Positions 35,435 through 44,490 of a DNA stretch of 64,000 nt are shown here, one piece after another. The stretch lies in assembly GCA_947642745.1 (NCBI GenBank), contig CANRTU010000019.1, positions 1-64,000 of the forward strand, in the 5' to 3' direction. The notes under the pieces were generated by a model, which worked only from the letters and a program-made list of their open reading frames with translations, was not told the origin of the DNA and did no database searches. The stretch is from an uncultured Eubacterium sp. (GTDB lineage Bacteria > Bacillota > Clostridia > Lachnospirales > Lachnospiraceae). Both the position numbers and the translations under genes were made by a program. The first letter of the stretch is position 1. Every line of letters begins with the position of its first letter.

Positions 35435-37257
35435 GCCAGCTCCCCCCTTTCCGCCAGGGAAAGCACCAGTCCTGTGGCCACCGCATTGCGGGGACCTTCC
35501 GTGCCACGGATATTGCCCCGTCCAGCTACGACTTTATACTGTGACAGCGCATCCGTCACCATCTGCGGCACTTCAAAATCCAGGGCAGAACCTCCTACCA
35601 GCACCACAAACTGGATATCCCTTACATTGCCGGTGGGACTGACCCTCGCCAGCGCACGCAGGGCATTTGTGACAAATACTTTCTGCTTGGCCTGACGGCG
35701 GATGAGCCGGATTTTTTCCATGGACCAGTCGCCTTCCAGAGGAATCATGGCGCCCTCTTTCAGGATCACTGTCCTGGCAAAAATACCCGGGTCCAGCGGC
35801 TCCTGGAAAAATTCCACCGTACCGTTCTCATGCCGGATATGGAAAAAGCTTTCTACTCTGGCCAGCGGGTATTTCTTTACATCTTCCGCAATTTCAAAAC
35901 TGTCCAGACCCATTTCCGACTGGATCAGCAGCGTTACCATATTGCCCGCACCTGCCAGATGGATGGAATGGATTTCCCCATTCTGGCTGATAATGGACGC
36001 ATCTGTGGAGCCTGCGCCCATATCCAGAATCGCCAGCGGCCTGTTCGTGCCGGGCGTGGTCAGTGCGCCACGGATGGCCATATCAGCCTCCACGCCCCCG
36101 ACCCTTACAGGAATGCCAATCTGCCCTGAAAATTTTGCGGCTATGGCCTCCATCTGGAGCCGGTCCGCCCTGACCATGGCTGCGATACCTACGGCGTTCT
36201 CCTGTGAAAACTCATTTGCCAGGCCCCCCTGTACTTTCTGCGGCGTAAACGTATCTACCGCCAGCAGATCCTGGATATGAATATCCCCGGGATGCTGGCT
36301 GGTCAGATTCGCCATGACCTGGCGGACTTTTTCCAGCATACCGCCCGCATTCGTCCCGGGCTCTCCCCGCACATCCTCCAGCACAGGCAGGGATTCCACA
36401 GCCTGCATAATCTTTTCGCCTCCTGCGTCCACATCCACCTTTACCGTCCGGTTCTGGCCATAAAATTCAATCATGCCCGCAGGTATTTTCCGCTCCCTGA
36501 CATCACCTGCGGGAGTCTTGATGACCACGGCGGAACGATTACCGATTAACGCACGGGCAATGGGTACCACCTGTTTTGTTTCCTCCGGGGACAGTCCAAA
36601 CAGCGTGGCAATTCCGTACGGATTGGAAAGCACTTCCACCACGCCGCCCACACCGGCCACTTCCACGGCGCAGCGCATTCCCAGGGGAACTTTGTCTACC
36701 AGGGCCACTTCATCCACAATGGGAATCTTACGGCGCAGACGGTTGTGAATCAGCACGCCGTCATCCCGCTGGACAATGGCAGCCGTTACCTGTCCCGTTT
36801 CCCCGGAGCCTTCATTAATCAGCCTTGCGGCGTCTTCAAAATCCACACTGGCGGGCACTACTACAATATAGTCTTTTCCACCCGCCGCAGTAGCAAGCTG
36901 CGTGACCAGAACCGTCTCTCCCACGCCTGTGCCCATACCTCCGGGTGTGGCGGGATTATGTCCGATCATGGTGGATTCTGTAATAATGGTCTCTGTGATG
37001 GTTTCCATTGCCACATCTCCGATGACCGGCGCCGCCTCGTTCAGACAGACTTGCGAAAGGCCGGAAAGCTCCATACCCGCCTTTTCCAGCGCACTGGTCA
37101 GGGAATGGACCACGCCATTGATGTTCTGCCCGGTTCCCTTGATGCCTGTTGTGGATACTGTACCGCTGGCCAGAAACTCTGTCCGGTTCCCGTCAATACG
37201 TGCCAGGGCTGTTTCCGTTGTCGCATTTCCTATATCGATGCCTGCAACAATTTTCAT
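35431..37257 (-). CDS. pduG: Diol dehydratase reactivase large subunit PduG
   Basis: A 608-residue DdrA-type ATPase with an actin/Hsp70-like fold. The phosphate loops are IVAGIDIGNATTETALARI at the start and AILDMGAGSTDASII in the second half. ATP hydrolysis drives release of inactive cobalamin from PduCDE. The length is normal for the family. It lies between pduE and pduH as in classical pdu operons. Confidence 0.95.
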   Translation of the reverse strand: MKIVAGIDIGNATTETALARIDGNRTEFLASGTVSTTGIKGTGQNINGVVHSLTSALEKAGMELSGLSQVCLNEAAPVIGDVAMETITETIITESTMIGHNPATPGGMGTGVGETVLVTQLATAAGGKDYIVVVPASVDFEDAARLINEGSGETGQVTAAIVQRDDGVLIHNRLRRKIPIVDEVALVDKVPLGMRCAVEVAGVGGVVEVLSNPYGIATLFGLSPEETKQVVPIARALIGNRSAVVIKTPAGDVRERKIPAGMIEFYGQNRTVKVDVDAGGEKIMQAVESLPVLEDVRGEPGTNAGGMLEKVRQVMANLTSQHPGDIHIQDLLAVDTFTPQKVQGGLANEFSQENAVGIAAMVRADRLQMEAIAAKFSGQIGIPVRVGGVEADMAIRGALTTPGTNRPLAILDMGAGSTDASIISQNGEIHSIHLAGAGNMVTLLIQSEMGLDSFEIAEDVKKYPLARVESFFHIRHENGTVEFFQEPLDPGIFARTVILKEGAMIPLEGDWSMEKIRLIRRQAKQKVFVTNALRALARVSPTGNVRDIQFVVLVGGSALDFEVPQMVTDALSQYKVVAGRGNIRGTEGPRNAVATGLVLSLAERGELA

Positions 37258-37321
37258 AGTGGAACCTCCTGACTTATGCCGGATTCTGCGGCAGACCAGC
37301 CCGTCCGCCGTTTTCAGAATC

Positions 37322-37831
37322 CTAGAATTTCTTCAGTCTGCCTCTTTGTTCATAAACGTCAGCCGCTTCACGGACCAGGGCAGCCGCTGTCCTGGCGCCA
37401 TATTTCTGTTCCAGTTCACTGGCAATATCCAGCAGTTCCTGTTTGCCTGAACGGTAAGGACGCAATGCGTTATAAATCTCCAGCAGACGGTCATCCGGCA
37501 CAGATATGAGTTCCGCCGCACGGCGCAGGTTGCCCGCAAACGCCTCACGGTTGACAGATTCCGCCACCTGGGCCTGCATCTCCAGTGTTTCCGGGGAAAT
37601 ACGCATATCATCTGCGGTAATATCGCCGGAAATTACTTTTTCATAGCTCAGGGAGTTAAACGGTTTGCCGGTAGGCGTCTTTATTTTATCCGCCATGTTT
37701 TCAGACAGCGGATAATTCTCCGCTGTGATCCTGCCGCTGGCAGAAGCATCAGGCGCTGGTACGGCCCCGCTGTTTTTCATGCTCTGCATGACCTGTTCTA
37801 CAATCTGTTTCATTAAAAGTTCCTGATCCAC
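37322..37831 (-). CDS. pduE: Propanediol dehydratase small subunit PduE
   Basis: 169 residues from a GTG at 37831. AAAGGAGG stands 7 bases before this GTG; the ATG at 37849 directly precedes that site and is unlikely to be used. The N-terminal amphipathic helix (LLMKQIVEQVMQSM) is a probable encapsulation signal. The rest matches the gamma subunit of B12 diol dehydratase (YPLSENMADKIKTPTGKPF, EVYEQRGRLKKF-like end). It forms the (abc)2 enzyme with PduC and PduD. Confidence 0.94.
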   Translation of the reverse strand: MDQELLMKQIVEQVMQSMKNSGAVPAPDASASGRITAENYPLSENMADKIKTPTGKPFNSLSYEKVISGDITADDMRISPETLEMQAQVAESVNREAFAGNLRRAAELISVPDDRLLEIYNALRPYRSGKQELLDIASELEQKYGARTAAALVREAADVYEQRGRLKKF

Positions 37832-37845
37832 GATTCTGCCTCCTT

Positions 37846-38538
37846 TCATCTGAATGAAACAGCGACAGCCTGAGGTCGCTTTTCGTTGTCCACATGCTCG
37901 GTTTCTTTTATATGCAACAACGCCGCAATCGCCTGATACGTCGGACGTGCCATCTGGTCATTGCGCACCGGCACTGGCGTAGGAGCCTCGCCTTTCGCGT
38001 ATTTGGCGGCGTTCTTTCCTATCTGGCGGAATGTTTCCATCTCGATCAGCGGAGCCTGTGAAAACAGCTCCAGGTTGCTAAGCGGCGCAAGATCTTTCTG
38101 GTGGATGACTGTAGTACCCTTGGACTGGATTCCGATGCCGATTCCCGAGCCCGCATACTCCGCAGCGTCATGAGCGATAAAAGAAACGTCAGAGGTACGG
38201 TATACACGGATCACACGCCATCTGAGCCCTTCCTCCTCGATTCCGGCAATGATTTCACGCAGTACTTTGTCATGCGGCTGATGAATAATCGTCTCCGTCT
38301 GGTGAATGCCAAAAGCAGGCGCCAGTCCGATCACTACCTCGTCGGGAGCCACTCCCTTTGGCGCATCGCCCTGTTCTGTCAGGGTCATCCTGCCGGATAC
38401 GGACTTGTTTACAGGTGCGGACGCAGCTGGCGCAGGCGCCTGTCCGGCTGCTGCGGACGCCGTCTGACCGGCCATCTCCCTGATTACTTCTTCAATAACA
38501 CTACGCAGTGTTTTTTCGTCAAAAGTCATGTCTGTCAC
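37846..38538 (-). CDS. pduD: Propanediol dehydratase medium subunit PduD
   Basis: A 230-residue beta subunit of the adenosylcobalamin-dependent diol dehydratase. The first 20 residues ([14 protein letters not shown]) form the known kind of targeting helix, followed by an Ala/Pro linker (about 25-45). The core has [23 protein letters not shown] and [20 protein letters not shown], which contact cobalamin in this family. It sits between pduC and pduE. Confidence 0.95.
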   Translation of the reverse strand: MTDMTFDEKTLRSVIEEVIREMAGQTASAAAGQAPAPAASAPVNKSVSGRMTLTEQGDAPKGVAPDEVVIGLAPAFGIHQTETIIHQPHDKVLREIIAGIEEEGLRWRVIRVYRTSDVSFIAHDAAEYAGSGIGIGIQSKGTTVIHQKDLAPLSNLELFSQAPLIEMETFRQIGKNAAKYAKGEAPTPVPVRNDQMARPTYQAIAALLHIKETEHVDNEKRPQAVAVSFR

Positions 38539-38547
38539 GCCTCCTTC

Positions 38548-40209
38548 TTAAATGTCTTCCGGCCGGATGGCATTCGGTATATCACTAATCTGTTTCCATC
38601 TTTCCTCGCTGATCTGGTAACCGGTCATCGGCCCGTGGTAATCATTAGGCGCATTGACGGCGGACAATACATGGAAATTGTCCCCAAAAATTGAAGCTGT
38701 ATGGAGATAGTCACCTGCCACCTTCTGGCGAAGCATATTGTAAATATTCTGTGCCACATCCGGGAACCCGGCCTTGTCGAGAGCCTTTACGAAATCCACG
38801 CCTGTTACCCTGCGTGCCATCATCTCCTCAATGGCCTTTAAATCTTCGTTGACATTACGGTCCGGCATATCGTTGGAGCCGTTGGCATATGTAGCCGCTT
38901 CCACTTCCTCGTCTGTAACAGGCGGCAGTCCCAGTTCACGGAACAGCCCCTGAAGCGCCCGTGCCGCTTTGTTGCGGGCTTTGATCACGTCTTCCTCACG
39001 TACAGGCTGAAGGCCGCCGTCGATTTTCATATCACGCTGGAGAATGTTCCAGTCGTCATAGTCTTCCGCATCCCAGTTGGAACCGGCAAACATATTGTCA
39101 TAGTTTGGCGTAGCAGAATACCCGGAACAGATATAGTCAGTGCCAGAGAAAAACTGCGGCACACTGCGGGCCACACGGCGCAGATCTGAATGGGTAAAGG
39201 TCTGGTCGTTGGATGTAGTGGACTCAAGATCCAGCAGCATGGCGATCAGGTTCTCTGCGGCAATGGCACGGATACCTCCCGGCACCGCCGCCGGTACGCC
39301 TACGCAGGATACCGAACCGTTCTGCGTTCCCTGCACGCCGGCGCCTTTGGTAATCGCAAGGCAGCGTGCCTCCAGATACAGCATGGATTTCCCTTCGGCA
39401 TAACCCATCTGGACTTCAGAACCGGTCCCCGAAGTAAAGCGCATCTTAAGGCCACGGCTGGCATAACAGCTGGCCAGGAACGCCTTGGAATAAGGGGTAT
39501 CGTCACCGTCCATAAATACCGGTTCTGTACCGTATACAGAAATGGTCTCCGCATAAGTGGTAAACCCACGCATACCAAGCATCAGCTCTGTAGCCTCTTC
39601 CAGTGCACACTGTGTCATAACGCCCGGACGTCCCACCTGTGCGCCTACCATAATGGCAATGGCGTTAAACGGCGCATACCTGGCAATGCCCACCGTCGTC
39701 TCCATCTCCGCAAAACCACGGACACCGGCTTCTGCCGCATCTGCCGCTATCTGCACCGGATTATCCTTAACGTTTGTAACATGGCACTGGTTGGCCGGCA
39801 TCAGACGGGCACGCATCTTGGACATACCCATCATGATTTCCACAATGGTCATCTTGCCTACAACCTCAGTCAGTTTTGCCGGGGTAATCGAAAGTGTAAT
39901 ATCCAGGATTTCCTTGCGGGATACATTGATATCCACAATTTTACGGGCAATTTCCAGTGAATCCATGGCCATGGCCTTTTCCGCATTTTCCAGGCGGATG
40001 GCATGGTCCGCAATAAAAGTATCCAGCATATCAAATTCAGCACGGGTCTTTCCATCCAGCTCAGTGACACGCCCATTCTCTATTTTAATACCAGGAGTCG
40101 GATCAAAAGGGCTGTTCATGGCAATCAGACCGACTTCCGGCCACTCCCTGACATAACCGTCCTGATTGACCGGACGGGACGCCAACACTTCAAAACGCTT
40201 TGATTTCAT
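38548..40209 (-). CDS. pduC: Propanediol dehydratase large subunit PduC
   Basis: A 553-residue alpha subunit with the radical-forming TIM barrel. It converts 1,2-propanediol to propionaldehyde, or glycerol to 3-hydroxypropionaldehyde. The sequence is family-typical throughout: KRFEVLASRPVNQDGYVREWPEVGL, MPANQCHVTNVKDNPVQIAADAAEAG and GSNDMPDRNVNEDLKAIEEMM. Whether the true substrate is propanediol or glycerol cannot be decided here; the pdu context favours propanediol. Confidence 0.96.
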   Translation of the reverse strand: MKSKRFEVLASRPVNQDGYVREWPEVGLIAMNSPFDPTPGIKIENGRVTELDGKTRAEFDMLDTFIADHAIRLENAEKAMAMDSLEIARKIVDINVSRKEILDITLSITPAKLTEVVGKMTIVEIMMGMSKMRARLMPANQCHVTNVKDNPVQIAADAAEAGVRGFAEMETTVGIARYAPFNAIAIMVGAQVGRPGVMTQCALEEATELMLGMRGFTTYAETISVYGTEPVFMDGDDTPYSKAFLASCYASRGLKMRFTSGTGSEVQMGYAEGKSMLYLEARCLAITKGAGVQGTQNGSVSCVGVPAAVPGGIRAIAAENLIAMLLDLESTTSNDQTFTHSDLRRVARSVPQFFSGTDYICSGYSATPNYDNMFAGSNWDAEDYDDWNILQRDMKIDGGLQPVREEDVIKARNKAARALQGLFRELGLPPVTDEEVEAATYANGSNDMPDRNVNEDLKAIEEMMARRVTGVDFVKALDKAGFPDVAQNIYNMLRQKVAGDYLHTASIFGDNFHVLSAVNAPNDYHGPMTGYQISEERWKQISDIPNAIRPEDI

Positions 40210-40229
40210 ATGTTACAGCTCCTTCCTGA

Positions 40230-41045
40230 TTAAAGAATGTAAGGGGTGGTAGTTGATTTCAGTTCCTCATCCGGCGCCAGTGTCTTTAACAGCTGAAGCC
40301 CAACATCCCGTGCCGCGATAATCGCCTGTTTGACAGCGCCGGAATCACCGGAGAAGAAATAGTTCACTTCATTGGAAAAGCTGGTTCCGCCGTTACCCGG
40401 TGTGGCGATGGTTACAGCGTCAATGGTGGCAGCCTTGGAAGCCGCATCGGCCAGGACTACGCCAATACCCGCCGGCGCTCCTACTGTAATGCCAAAAGCC
40501 TTGCCAAGAGGCGCACCCCAGACTTTGTTCAGTACATAGGAAGCACGGGCGCTGTACTGGAACTCCAGATGTCCGGCGCTGTTGCCGTACACATCGCCCA
40601 TTGTACGTGGAATCTCCCGCAGGCAGACTTCCACCGCACGGCGGGCATCTGATACGTCCTCAGCCCCGAAAATGATCAGTGAGCCATGGCCGGCGCCTCC
40701 CTCGGTGTCACGTGGGCACTCTACCAGAAGACATTCACTGTTAGTAGCTTTTACCGCTTCGTCAGCCGCAAATATCTGCGGTCCCGCACCTACCCGGTCG
40801 CTGATAATACCAATGGCACGGTATTTCGGATCTATTTTAAGCGCCTCATGTACCTGATGATCCACGTTGGCAATCACCAGACCAATCGTATGGCCCATTG
40901 CCGTACCTACAAATTCCGTCAGGCTGCAGGCCGGCGCCGCTGCCGGTGCGGCCTCTTCACAGCATCTGTCCGGAGAAACCGGCGCTGCCGCGGCGCCCAG
41001 CCTCTTCATAACCTCTTCCATGATGTTGTTGGTAAGTTCATCCAT
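40230..41045 (-). CDS. pduB: Microcompartment shell protein PduB (tandem BMC trimer)
   Basis: 271 residues. An N-terminal extension (about 1-40, helix NNIMEEVMKRLG plus an Ala-rich linker) precedes two permuted BMC domains, each giving a FVGTAMGHTIGLVIANVDHQ- or GVVLADAASKAATIDAVTIATPGN-type sequence. In Salmonella the N-terminus of PduB ties shell to cargo; a similar role is likely. It is the second structural gene after pduA. Confidence 0.94.
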   Translation of the reverse strand: MDELTNNIMEEVMKRLGAAAAPVSPDRCCEEAAPAAAPACSLTEFVGTAMGHTIGLVIANVDHQVHEALKIDPKYRAIGIISDRVGAGPQIFAADEAVKATNSECLLVECPRDTEGGAGHGSLIIFGAEDVSDARRAVEVCLREIPRTMGDVYGNSAGHLEFQYSARASYVLNKVWGAPLGKAFGITVGAPAGIGVVLADAASKAATIDAVTIATPGNGGTSFSNEVNYFFSGDSGAVKQAIIAARDVGLQLLKTLAPDEELKSTTTPYIL

Positions 41046-41122
41046 GTGTTATCCCTCCAAAATTAATTTTTGCCTTTTTAACGTTCTTTTAAAGGTGGCG
41101 GGTTTCCTCCACGAATCCCGGA

Positions 41123-41401
41123 TTATTCCATATGTGGAAGGATCTTCTCCACATCCGTATGCGGTCTCGGGATCACGTGACAGGAGACAACCGTACCGAC
41201 TTTTTCCGCGGCGATGGATCCGGCATCCACAGATGCCTTAACTGCGCCCACATCACCACGTACCATAACAGTAACCAGTCCGGACCCGATTTTCTCATAG
41301 CCGACCAATGCCACATTCGCGGATTTGACCATGGCGTCCGCAGCCTCAATGGCGCCTGTCAGTCCTTTTGTCTCCACCATACCAAGGGCTTCTCTTTGCA
41401 T
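41123..41401 (-). CDS. pduA: Microcompartment shell hexamer PduA
   Basis: A 92-residue single BMC-domain shell protein, first in the structural operon. [58 protein letters not shown] is the classic PduA/PduJ sequence, with the GSG pore loop. It is almost the same as the PduJ copy at 33763. AAGGAGG lies 7 bases upstream. Confidence 0.95.
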   Translation of the reverse strand: MQREALGMVETKGLTGAIEAADAMVKSANVALVGYEKIGSGLVTVMVRGDVGAVKASVDAGSIAAEKVGTVVSCHVIPRPHTDVEKILPHME

Positions 41402-41568
41402 TCTGATTCCTCCTTGTCCTTGTAATAGTCAGCGGCGCACCCGTCAGTCCTGTATTCCATGATCCTGTTGTGCCATATATCTCCGTACGGCATCATGGAT
41501 TCCCGCATTTATGCCAAAATATACTGACCGGCATACGCACGCAATTGGTTAATTTGTATCTGCCATTT

Positions 41569-41574
41569 ATTATA
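41569..41574 (-). promoter_or_regulatory. Probable pdu operon promoter -10 element
   Basis: A perfect TATAAT on the minus strand lies about 168 bases before the pduA start. The bases 17 upstream of it (AGAAAG) do not resemble a -35 box. Such promoters often need an activator, which fits the AraC-type regulator encoded just upstream. No AraC direct repeats could be assigned with confidence. Confidence 0.5.
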
Positions 41575-41668
41575 CTAAAATGCCGCTTGTACTTTCTTGT
41601 CGTAATAAGAGATTTTTTTGTCATCCTCTTTGTGAATATTGCACAACCCCGGCGCTTTCCTGTAGTAT

Positions 41669-41792
41669 AAAAAGTATCCGGCTTTGCCGGATACTACGCC
41701 TGCGGCGGGCTGCACTGGCAGCATTTTCCTCTCCGACGCAGTGTGATCCTCCCGGAGGGTTTTACTCTATAGGACGATCTTTCCTATAGAGT
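41669..41792. repeat. Dispersed structured element, copy at pduA-pduQ gap (first)
   Basis: AAAAAGTATCCGGC to CCTATAGAGT, about 124 bp. The first hairpin loop is TTT instead of AAA, and the closing stem is TTTACTCTATAGG/CCTATAGAGTAAA, so the stem changed on both arms together compared with the copies at 9 kb. This compensatory change suggests that the foldback itself is kept. Confidence 0.85.
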
Positions 41793-41793
41793 A

Positions 41794-41943
41794 AAAAAGT
41801 ATCCGGCTTCGCCGGATACTACGCCTGCGGTGGGCTGCCTCTGCAGCATTTTCCCTTCCGCCGCATGGGAGCATCTTCCCCCCAGCCGCAGTACGATCCT
41901 CCCCGGAGGGGTTTTATTTTACAGGATATTTTTCCTGTAAAGT
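41794..41943. repeat. Dispersed structured element, copy at pduA-pduQ gap (second)
   Basis: About 150 bp, in tandem with the previous copy. It carries roughly 25 extra bases around GGGAGCATCTTCCCCCCAGC. The closing stem reads TTTTACAGG/CCTGTAAA, a third version of the same hairpin. It abuts the terminator of the pduQ transcript. Confidence 0.8.
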
Positions 41944-41975
41944 AAAAAAAGCAGCCCTGCCTGTAATGGCAGGGC
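41944..41975 (-). terminator. Intrinsic terminator after pduQ
   Basis: On the minus strand GCCCTGCC and GGCAGGGC (arms 41968-41975 and 41954-41961) form a perfect 8-bp stem with an ATTACA loop, followed by TGC and seven T residues. It ends the sensor-regulator-pduQ transcript, so pduA onward must have its own promoter. Confidence 0.9.
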
Positions 41976-42044
41976 CGCCGGCCTGGGATCTCTGTATTTA
42001 TCTGTATTTATCTGTTTTCATCCATACCCGGAAGACACGCTCCG

Positions 42045-43184
42045 TTAACCTGTCACCTGATCCATCAGTGCCGCCAGACTTTTCCTGTCCGCCCTGCGTG
42101 GACTGGTGGCACAGGTAACATCCGCAAGGGCTGCGTCTGCAAGATCCCGGCGCATTTCCCGGACCTTTGCCGGATCTGCGCCCCACTCCCGGAGCGTGGA
42201 AGGTATTTTCAGCGTATGGTTCAGCCGCTCCGTCTCACGGATCAGACTGGACACACCCAGCCGGACACTGGCGGCGGGTAAATCCAGAATTTTCGCAATC
42301 CGCTGATATTTTCTGGCTGCCAGGCTGTATGCGCCATCCGTCACATGGGACAGATCCGCGTTAAACGCCAGAACCTTTGGCAGGAGCATGGCATTCACCC
42401 GCCCGTGGGCAATATGCAGTCTGCCGCCAATGGCATGGGCAAGGCTGTGGCATATGCCAAGACCTGCGGAGTTAAACGCCAGCCCTGCCATGCAGGAAGC
42501 ATTCTGCATCTTTGTCCTTGCCGTCAGATTTCCCCCATCCCGGAAAGCCAGGGGAAGAAAACGAAACACCAGTGACACCGCTTTTTCGCACATGGCATCA
42601 GAAAAATCGCTGGCATTTACTGATACATAAGCCTCCAGGGCGTGGGTCAGCGCATCCATGCCCGCATCCGCCGTTACAGAAAACGGGGCGCTGGCCGTAA
42701 GCTCCGGATCCAGAATCGCCACCGGAGGACGCAGCGCCTGACTGTCCAGCGGATACTTAATGCCTTTTGCGCTGTCGGTAATCACGGCATAGTCCGTGAC
42801 CTCAGAGCCCGTACCGCTGGTGGTCGGCACAGCAAAACATTCCATCCGGTCTGTCTCTACACCGGGAATCTGTCCGGCAACGGCCCGGATCGCTTTTGCG
42901 GCGTCTATGGTGGAGCCTCCGCCTACAGCGATCACCGTCTGTGCCTGACACTCCACAAAAGCCTCGACACCCGCAGTCACCACCTCCACCGGCGGATCGG
43001 GCACCACTTTATCAAACACCCGCACCTCGCACCCGGTCAGATGGGCGGCCACCCGGTCCACCGCCCCGGTCTGCGCCATAAAACGGTCCGTAACAATAAG
43101 AACCCTCCGGTCTTTTACCCTGCGCAGCCGCTCCAGGGCGCCCTCCCCAAAAAATATCCTGGTACTGAAACTGAATTCCTGCAT
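42045..43184 (-). CDS. pduQ: Iron-containing alcohol dehydrogenase PduQ
   Basis: 379 residues from the ATG at 43184, 5 bases after GGAGG. It is a group III alcohol dehydrogenase that reduces propionaldehyde to 1-propanol and regenerates NAD. NAD-binding GGGSTIDAAKAI and the metal site DAGMDALTHALEAYVS with CHSLAHAIGGRLHIAHG (Asp and three His) are intact. In enteric operons pduQ lies between pduP and pduS; here it is moved upstream with the regulators. Confidence 0.9.
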   Translation of the reverse strand: MQEFSFSTRIFFGEGALERLRRVKDRRVLIVTDRFMAQTGAVDRVAAHLTGCEVRVFDKVVPDPPVEVVTAGVEAFVECQAQTVIAVGGGSTIDAAKAIRAVAGQIPGVETDRMECFAVPTTSGTGSEVTDYAVITDSAKGIKYPLDSQALRPPVAILDPELTASAPFSVTADAGMDALTHALEAYVSVNASDFSDAMCEKAVSLVFRFLPLAFRDGGNLTARTKMQNASCMAGLAFNSAGLGICHSLAHAIGGRLHIAHGRVNAMLLPKVLAFNADLSHVTDGAYSLAARKYQRIAKILDLPAASVRLGVSSLIRETERLNHTLKIPSTLREWGADPAKVREMRRDLADAALADVTCATSPRRADRKSLAALMDQVTG

Positions 43185-43285
43185 CCTGACCTCCATTCTG
43201 CCGCAGCCCTCTGCGGCCCGATACGCAGCAGAAAAGCCGCACATTACAACAGTCCGGTTCCAGCAGCAGACCGTTCCTTTGCCGT

Positions 43286-44341
43286 TTACGTTTTCGCACA
43301 GGCCGCCGCACCACAGCGAAGCTCCCAGTACTCCGTAGGCGTCATGCCCATCTTACGTTTAAACACTTTGCTTAAATAATTGGCCTCATTATAAGAAAGC
43401 TCGCAGGCAATGCTGATGACAGGCATATCCGTATTCTCCAGCATTTCCCTCGCCACCGCAATTTTGCAGTCTGTCACATAAGTAATAAAATTGACACCGG
43501 TAATTTTTTTTAAAAACCTGCTGAAATAATACGAACTCATATTCGCATAATCCGCCGCCTGATCCAGGCTGATGCCTTCCCGGATGTTGCGGTCAATATA
43601 ATTCAGGACTTTCTGCCAGCTGCTGATCTGATAGCTGCGGTCTTCATCAAAAACATCAAAGATAACGTTCAGCATCTTTTCCAGCACAAGATAAGCCCCA
43701 TATTTTTGCACCTGCTGGCCAAACCGGAGCCTGAACCGTTCCAGAATACCCGCCAGCCTCATCTGGACCTTACTGCCCAGGGGATCTCCCATCTGTACGA
43801 GTCCCCCGGCAAACCGGAGCACCTGGAACCGGATAACGCTTTCATTATGTATTTCTTTATGAAGAGAATCAAGGTAATCTTTTGCGATTTCCGTGCACTT
43901 TTTGTAACAGAACGCTCTCATCTGTTCCGCCAGCAGCTTCAGATACCGCTCCCGTCTCTGGTCTTCCCTGCCGTCCGGCGCAGTGCGGACATCCCGTTTC
44001 AGCGCCCGCAGCCAGGCCGGGCGACAGGGCTTAAGCAGATAATCCTGCAGGCCCAGCCGCCACACATGAGGAGCGATATCGGCACGGATACCTGAGGAAG
44101 TCACCAGAACCGGTGTGTCCGGCGACACCTGCCTGGCCTGTGCCATCATATCACAACGGCGCAGGTCGAATTTGGGCACATCCGCAATCAGCAGATCCAC
44201 ACTGCCCTTCCGCAGCAGTTTCATGGCCGGTTCTTCTGCCGGCGCAAGGACGATCTCCGGAGATTCCAGTCCCTCCGCCAGAATGCTTTTGGTAATCTCC
44301 CGCTCCAGCCGGTTTTCATTCAGTACTAAAATCTGTCCCAT
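43286..44341 (-). CDS. AraC-family response regulator of the pdu locus
   Basis: 351 residues from the ATG at 44341, downstream of a GGAGG. Receiver-like domain (1 to about 115) with a possible phospho-Asp in LLIADVPKF, but the usual N-terminal acidic pair is replaced by LNEN, so phosphorylation is doubtful. A helical middle leads to an AraC DNA-binding domain (about 250-350, with SLDQAADYANMSSYYFSRFLKKITG and two helix-turn-helix units). It probably activates the pduA promoter, in the role of PocR in enterics. Confidence 0.85.
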   Translation of the reverse strand: MGQILVLNENRLEREITKSILAEGLESPEIVLAPAEEPAMKLLRKGSVDLLIADVPKFDLRRCDMMAQARQVSPDTPVLVTSSGIRADIAPHVWRLGLQDYLLKPCRPAWLRALKRDVRTAPDGREDQRRERYLKLLAEQMRAFCYKKCTEIAKDYLDSLHKEIHNESVIRFQVLRFAGGLVQMGDPLGSKVQMRLAGILERFRLRFGQQVQKYGAYLVLEKMLNVIFDVFDEDRSYQISSWQKVLNYIDRNIREGISLDQAADYANMSSYYFSRFLKKITGVNFITYVTDCKIAVAREMLENTDMPVISIACELSYNEANYLSKVFKRKMGMTPTEYWELRCGAAACAKT

Positions 44342-44490
44342 CCGCCATACCCCTCCTTCTCCTTCGCACAGCGGGCACACGGATTCCGGTATGCCCTTTG
44401 CGCAGGCAGTCCCTGCCCTTTGTATCCGGTTCTCCCGGTCCGGACCTGAACGTATCCGGGCAGTTCCTTTCGCATGATATAAAATAAAAG

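Noticed and set aside
25692-43184. Ethanolamine or glycyl-radical microcompartment
   Set aside because: PduCDE, PduGH and PduO are present, and there is no EutBC or glycyl-radical enzyme; only the chaperone is EutJ-like.
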